Assembly: GCA_054601695.1 (NCBI GenBank)
Contig: BAAHQB010000040.1
Location: 620,001-684,000, forward strand
From: Amorphochlora amoebiformis
Taxonomy: Eukaryota > Cercozoa > Chlorarachniophyceae
DNA: 64,000 nt
Direction: 5' to 3'
The position numbers were made by a program, and so were the translations under genes. Shown in pieces: positions 49,928 to 64,000 of this stretch (the first letter of the stretch is position 1; the number at the start of each line of letters is the position of its first letter). The notes beneath the pieces were generated by a model, which saw only the letters and a program-made list of their open reading frames with translations, searched no databases and was not told the origin of the DNA.

Positions 49928-50111
49928 AATATATATAGGTATACAAATTGGCCGACACTTATCGTCGTACTAAGGCCTAAAGGATGTATTTCGGTGATTT
50001 TACCTAAAACGAGTACTTTCTAGATTCGCCAACTAGAAACAATAATGCATACATTTATCACACTAGAGACAATAATGCATACATTTATCAAATGAATCTC
50101 AACACATCATA

Positions 50112-50155
<44 letters not shown>

Positions 50156-50215
50156 TCGAGATCAAAGATAACAAACAGGATGGCCAGTATTGATCATAAG
50201 CATCTCGACAAATGC

Positions 50216-50260
<45 letters not shown>

Positions 50261-50356
50261 AACTTCATGAAGATATATATATATATATAAATATATATAT
50301 GTATATATATGTATATATAAATATATATATGTATATATATGTATATATTATATATA

Positions 50357-50387
<31 letters not shown>

Positions 50388-50433
50388 TGTAATATATAAT
50401 ATATATTATATCCCTAGCTCTCATATTCTTGAC

Positions 50434-50489
<56 letters not shown>

Positions 50490-50498
50490 AATTTTGTA

Positions 50499-50556
<58 letters not shown>

Positions 50557-51328
50557 AATGTAACATAAGTTACATAACTATGATACTATAAATATACATA
50601 TATGTAAACATATGTATCCGCATACATGTAGGTTCATATCTGAAGATAATAATTTAGGAAAATACAGATATATTTCCATGATATTGAATAAGTGTTCACA
50701 TACCATACATAGTATCCACTCACTGGTAGCCCCAACAAACTAAGTACCCATTTTTCGGAGTTTTCTACCAGAGTCCCAAGCCTTGACGTCTCATCATTAA
50801 AGTCATTGTACCTCGGCATCCATTCACTTGGGCGTCTCCAATCAATCTGCAGAATATGGGTGTCAAAATCATTGTAACCCACATATGTTTAGTGTTGCGT
50901 GAGTGTGTACAACCTCGGAAACTTCGGGCGTACTCGTTCGGTAGGGTAAGTCTCGTGGAAGGTGTTACTCCTCCAAGAAGCCTGTGGCACGATGCTGATA
51001 ATTAAGGCACTGAAATGGGTCAGCTCCTATTCCTTTTTTTGAATCCATTTGTTGTCACTTTGCGCTTTATCTCAAGGGAAATGATGGACCCGTGACCCGA
51101 ACCGTTTGAAACGGGATCAACGCTCTCAAAGCTTGCTGGAGAACTTCGACGGGCCTTTTTTTGTGTCACCCCTGAGTTTCCGCGAGCTTCTGAACCCATC
51201 TGGGTTTTCGAGTAATTCCCGCTTGTGGAAGGATGCCGAATATCCCCCTTGCAATATCGAATGGGAGATAACATCTTCGCGCTAATGGGCTCATCAGATG
51301 GGTACGATTCCCAAACCGAGAAATTCAA
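49285..51328 (-). CDS. Gene E: seven-exon gene of ~200 codons, function unknown
   Basis: Exons: 51059-51328 (starts ATG; contains [18 protein letters not shown] and ends [10 protein letters not shown]), 50934-50981 ([16 protein letters not shown]), 50724-50846 (41 codons: [18 protein letters not shown] ... [10 protein letters not shown]), 50004-50032 (LANLESTRF), 49945-49969 (TTISVGQF), 49547-49571 (FKQQIDHR) and 49285-49367 ([16 protein letters not shown] ... TGA). All six junctions agree in phase. Signals are strong: tattctgcag/GTGAGT around the third exon, attgtttctag/GTAAAA, ttcgcag/GTAAGG. Intron 1 is 77 nt and intron 4 only 34 nt, unlike the kilobase introns elsewhere. The start could be an internal Met. 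An alternative frame through the last exons ends ...TCSVLDT. No family recognised. Confidence 0.6.
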
Positions 51329-52051
51329 GGGGAGAAATAAATCTCACCGAGAAATTCAGGGAGAAATAAATCTCACGGCCGATGTCTCCTACGTTGGGCA
51401 TAGCGGCGGCGAGGCGGATCTACCTCCCTGGAAGACGTCTATTGCTTACACGTGTTCCGCGAAGGAGGCGCCATTCTGGATCAGTAATCCCCAATCCCGG
51501 GTGCTTTAAAAAGTCCCTGAGAATCCCTGAGAATCCCTTAACCAGACGTACACGTGCAACAGGCTGATATTTAACAAAATATATTATTATATCATATTGA
51601 TATCTTGTGTCGATAATGATGTTGATATATCTGAAGTAGTTATCTGGATATCTCTATCCGGATATTTGTCTATTTTCCTTCTTTCTTTTCGCCTAAATTC
51701 AACCTGATGCAAGGGCGCTCAAAGCGCAATTTAATTTCCTGGAAATAGTTTTTCTAGAAGAATAATAACTCGGCCACAGAAAATTGTCCGTACTCTGTGA
51801 GGGACCCAAGGGCTCACTTTACCCCCATCCCCGTGAAAAGCCGAAATAATCAACGAAAAAATAAGTCATGGGGGTATGCAAGTCGGCGGAAGAAGGGGTT
51901 TGTTTTGAAAACTTAACTTTTTTCATGAGTTTGTCTTCCAGGAAAGATGATGTGAACATGATTGTTTTTTGGACGAATTTTGTCTAATATTCCGGAATTT
52001 ACCCCTTAATAAGGGTGGGGGGAGAAATATAGAGCTCAATATCAGAGGGAT
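51329..52051. promoter_or_regulatory. Shared upstream region of divergent genes E and F
   Basis: TA-poor and balanced in composition. It contains a 35-bp direct repeat (ccgagaaattca...gagaaataaatctcac at about 51318 and 51349), a tcccgggtgct/gagaatccct cluster (51490-51540) like those at 4.42-4.53 and 43.38-43.47 kb, and no supported exon. The boundary on the gene F side depends on its unproven first exon. Confidence 0.4.
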
Positions 52052-52180
52052 ATGGAACTTTTTTGGTTTCATCGGTGAGAGGATCTTGAAATAGCGCGAA
52101 ATTGAGAAAAATGAGAATTTTAAGAAATTACCATTTCGGTGTTACAGGGTGGAAAGGGTACAGGGAGGACATGGGGAGGG
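52052..52180 (+). CDS. Possible first two exons of gene F
   Basis: ATG at 52052 gives MELFWFH and a partial codon before the consensus donor GTGAGAG (52075). A second exon at 52148-52180 (acceptor tttcggtgttacag) continues in phase as VERVQGGHGE. The next clear exon (53728) starts in phase 0 while this one ends in phase 2, so an exon is missing or the call is wrong. Confidence 0.25.
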
Positions 52181-52354
52181 GTATTGTTTACGAATACATG
52201 CATATGTATATGTAGATACCTAGGGTACACATATATACGTATATATCTGACTATTTGTACGTACATGACTCACACTAATGTGTAATTTTATATTTTTAGG
52301 AATTTATATATGTATACTTACGAAGAAAAGTTGTATAAGCACATACACAATTAC

Positions 52355-52432
<78 letters not shown>

Positions 52433-52624
52433 CATATATATATATATATATATGTACATACACATACATATACATATATATATATACATATTTGTTTATA
52501 ACACATATTAATACACACACACACACACACACACATGTGTATGTGTATGTTTTATGCGTATGAATATTAATATGTATATATATATGTATGCATATATTGT
52601 TTTATATTTACATATATATATATG

Positions 52625-52762
<138 letters not shown>

Positions 52763-52829
52763 ATGTGTCCATACACACATATATACACACATATATACAT
52801 TTACATATATTTAAATATAACTTTATTTG

Positions 52830-53045
52830 TGCTAGAGAACTTAATGCATGTATAGGGTATATCATATGTATTTGTGCTATTGAACTTGGCAAATGCATGT
52901 ATAGGCTATATTTCACATGTATTCGTGCTAGAAAACTTAATGCATGTATAGGGGTATTTGTGCTATTGAACTTAATGCATGTATAGGCTATATATCAAAT
53001 GTATTTGTGCTAGAAAACTTATATACAGGGTATATCACATGAAAG
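52830..53045. repeat. ~55-bp tandem repeat, five units
   Basis: Units of atttgtgctagagaacttaa + tgcatgtataggctatat with small indels. Probably in the first large intron of gene F. No exon borders. Confidence 0.85.
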
Positions 53046-53169
53046 GATTAGATACATAGACATACATCCACTAAGTATATCTTACATGTATGTATAATAT
53101 GATAAATGCATTTACATAGTATATATTATACATATATAACATATACACACATATAAATTAAATATATAT

Positions 53170-53252
<83 letters not shown>

Positions 53253-53285
53253 TTTATACATCTATAATATATATATATATATATA

Positions 53286-53332
<47 letters not shown>

Positions 53333-53408
53333 ACATATACATATATGCACATATATATTATAATGCATATATACGTGTGAGGATGTCAACATAATACATT
53401 ATATATAC

Positions 53409-53454
<46 letters not shown>

Positions 53455-53472
53455 TATATATTTATAATGTAA

Positions 53473-53550
<78 letters not shown>

Positions 53551-53657
53551 ATATATATATATATATATAATATATACATATATATTTAATGTAAATATGT
53601 ACATAAGTATATATACTATCCGGAGATTTGAAGAAAAGAAAACAATAATTTATAATG

Positions 53658-53688
<31 letters not shown>

Positions 53689-53727
53689 ATGTATGTATAT
53701 ATATGTATATATGTATATAATATCCAG

Positions 53728-63722
<9,995 letters not shown>

Positions 63723-63735
63723 GTATATATATATA

Positions 63736-63788
<53 letters not shown>

Positions 63789-63951
63789 TATAGATATATG
63801 TATATGTATATATAGATCTATGTATACACATATAGATATACGCGTGTGTATATATCGATATATGTATATAAATTATATATGTAATTATATATATGATGTG
63901 TGTATGTTTGTGTCTGTGAATATACATAACCGCCTTTTTGGAATATATTTC

Positions 63952-64000
<49 letters not shown>

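Noticed and set aside
51225-51567. Plus-strand 60-94-residue frames over the gene E first exon
   Set aside because: Opposite strand to a fully phased gene E; no splice context of their own.

Overview
This is nuclear eukaryotic DNA, not prokaryotic. Most of the window is (TA)n microsatellite. The long YIYIYI open frames in it are artefacts of that repeat. The telomere-type repeat present, TTAGGG/CCCTAA, occurs in many lineages (animals, fungi, amoebae, several algal and stramenopile groups). It argues against land plants and most green algae, which use TTTAGGG. I cannot name the organism. No rRNA, tRNA, CRISPR, phage or bacterial feature is visible.

The genes sit in tiny islands of ordinary sequence between the TA tracts. 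Many islands start after an AG, end before a GT, have one open frame, and join in phase to the next island. Read this way, the window holds parts of six genes made of exons about 15-124 nt long (one possible first exon is about 270 nt). Introns are mostly TA repeat, typically beginning GTATAT and ending TATATAG. All models are hand-built from splice signals and reading-frame phase, without transcript data.

Layout: gene A (+, start outside, to 3060), last 80 codons of an unidentified protein. Spacer 3061-4703. Gene B (+, 6898-10806, possible first exon 4704-4740), an EF-hand protein with CCCTAA arrays in its introns. Spacer 10807-13218 with a TG...CA-bounded 632-bp element and an 80-bp satellite. 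Gene C (-, start 42684, stop 13219), about 46 exons over 29.5 kb: signal peptide, Cys-rich ectodomain with N-glycosylation sequons, a multi-pass membrane region resembling a 7TM receptor, then a long tail. It could be two adjacent genes. Gene D (+, 43705-47678), a small protein with one C-terminal membrane helix. Spacer 47679-49284. Gene E (-, 51328-49285), a seven-exon gene of about 200 codons, function unknown. Gene F (+, 53728 to beyond 63722, possible start 52052), a cyclic-nucleotide-binding (CNB) protein of the PKA-regulatory/PKG type: one complete CNB domain and the start of a second. C/D and E/F are divergent pairs sharing compact, TA-poor upstream regions.

The most unusual feature is how the repeats relate to the exons. 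Many exons have tandem truncated copies of themselves in the flanking introns, and the direction is consistent. Copies upstream keep the acceptor and the 5' part of the exon. Copies downstream keep the 3' part and the donor. Telomere-type arrays, purine/pyrimidine tracts and 14-bp arrays also lie inside introns, sometimes touching splice sites. Because (TA)n is self-complementary, these introns could fold so that their two ends meet.
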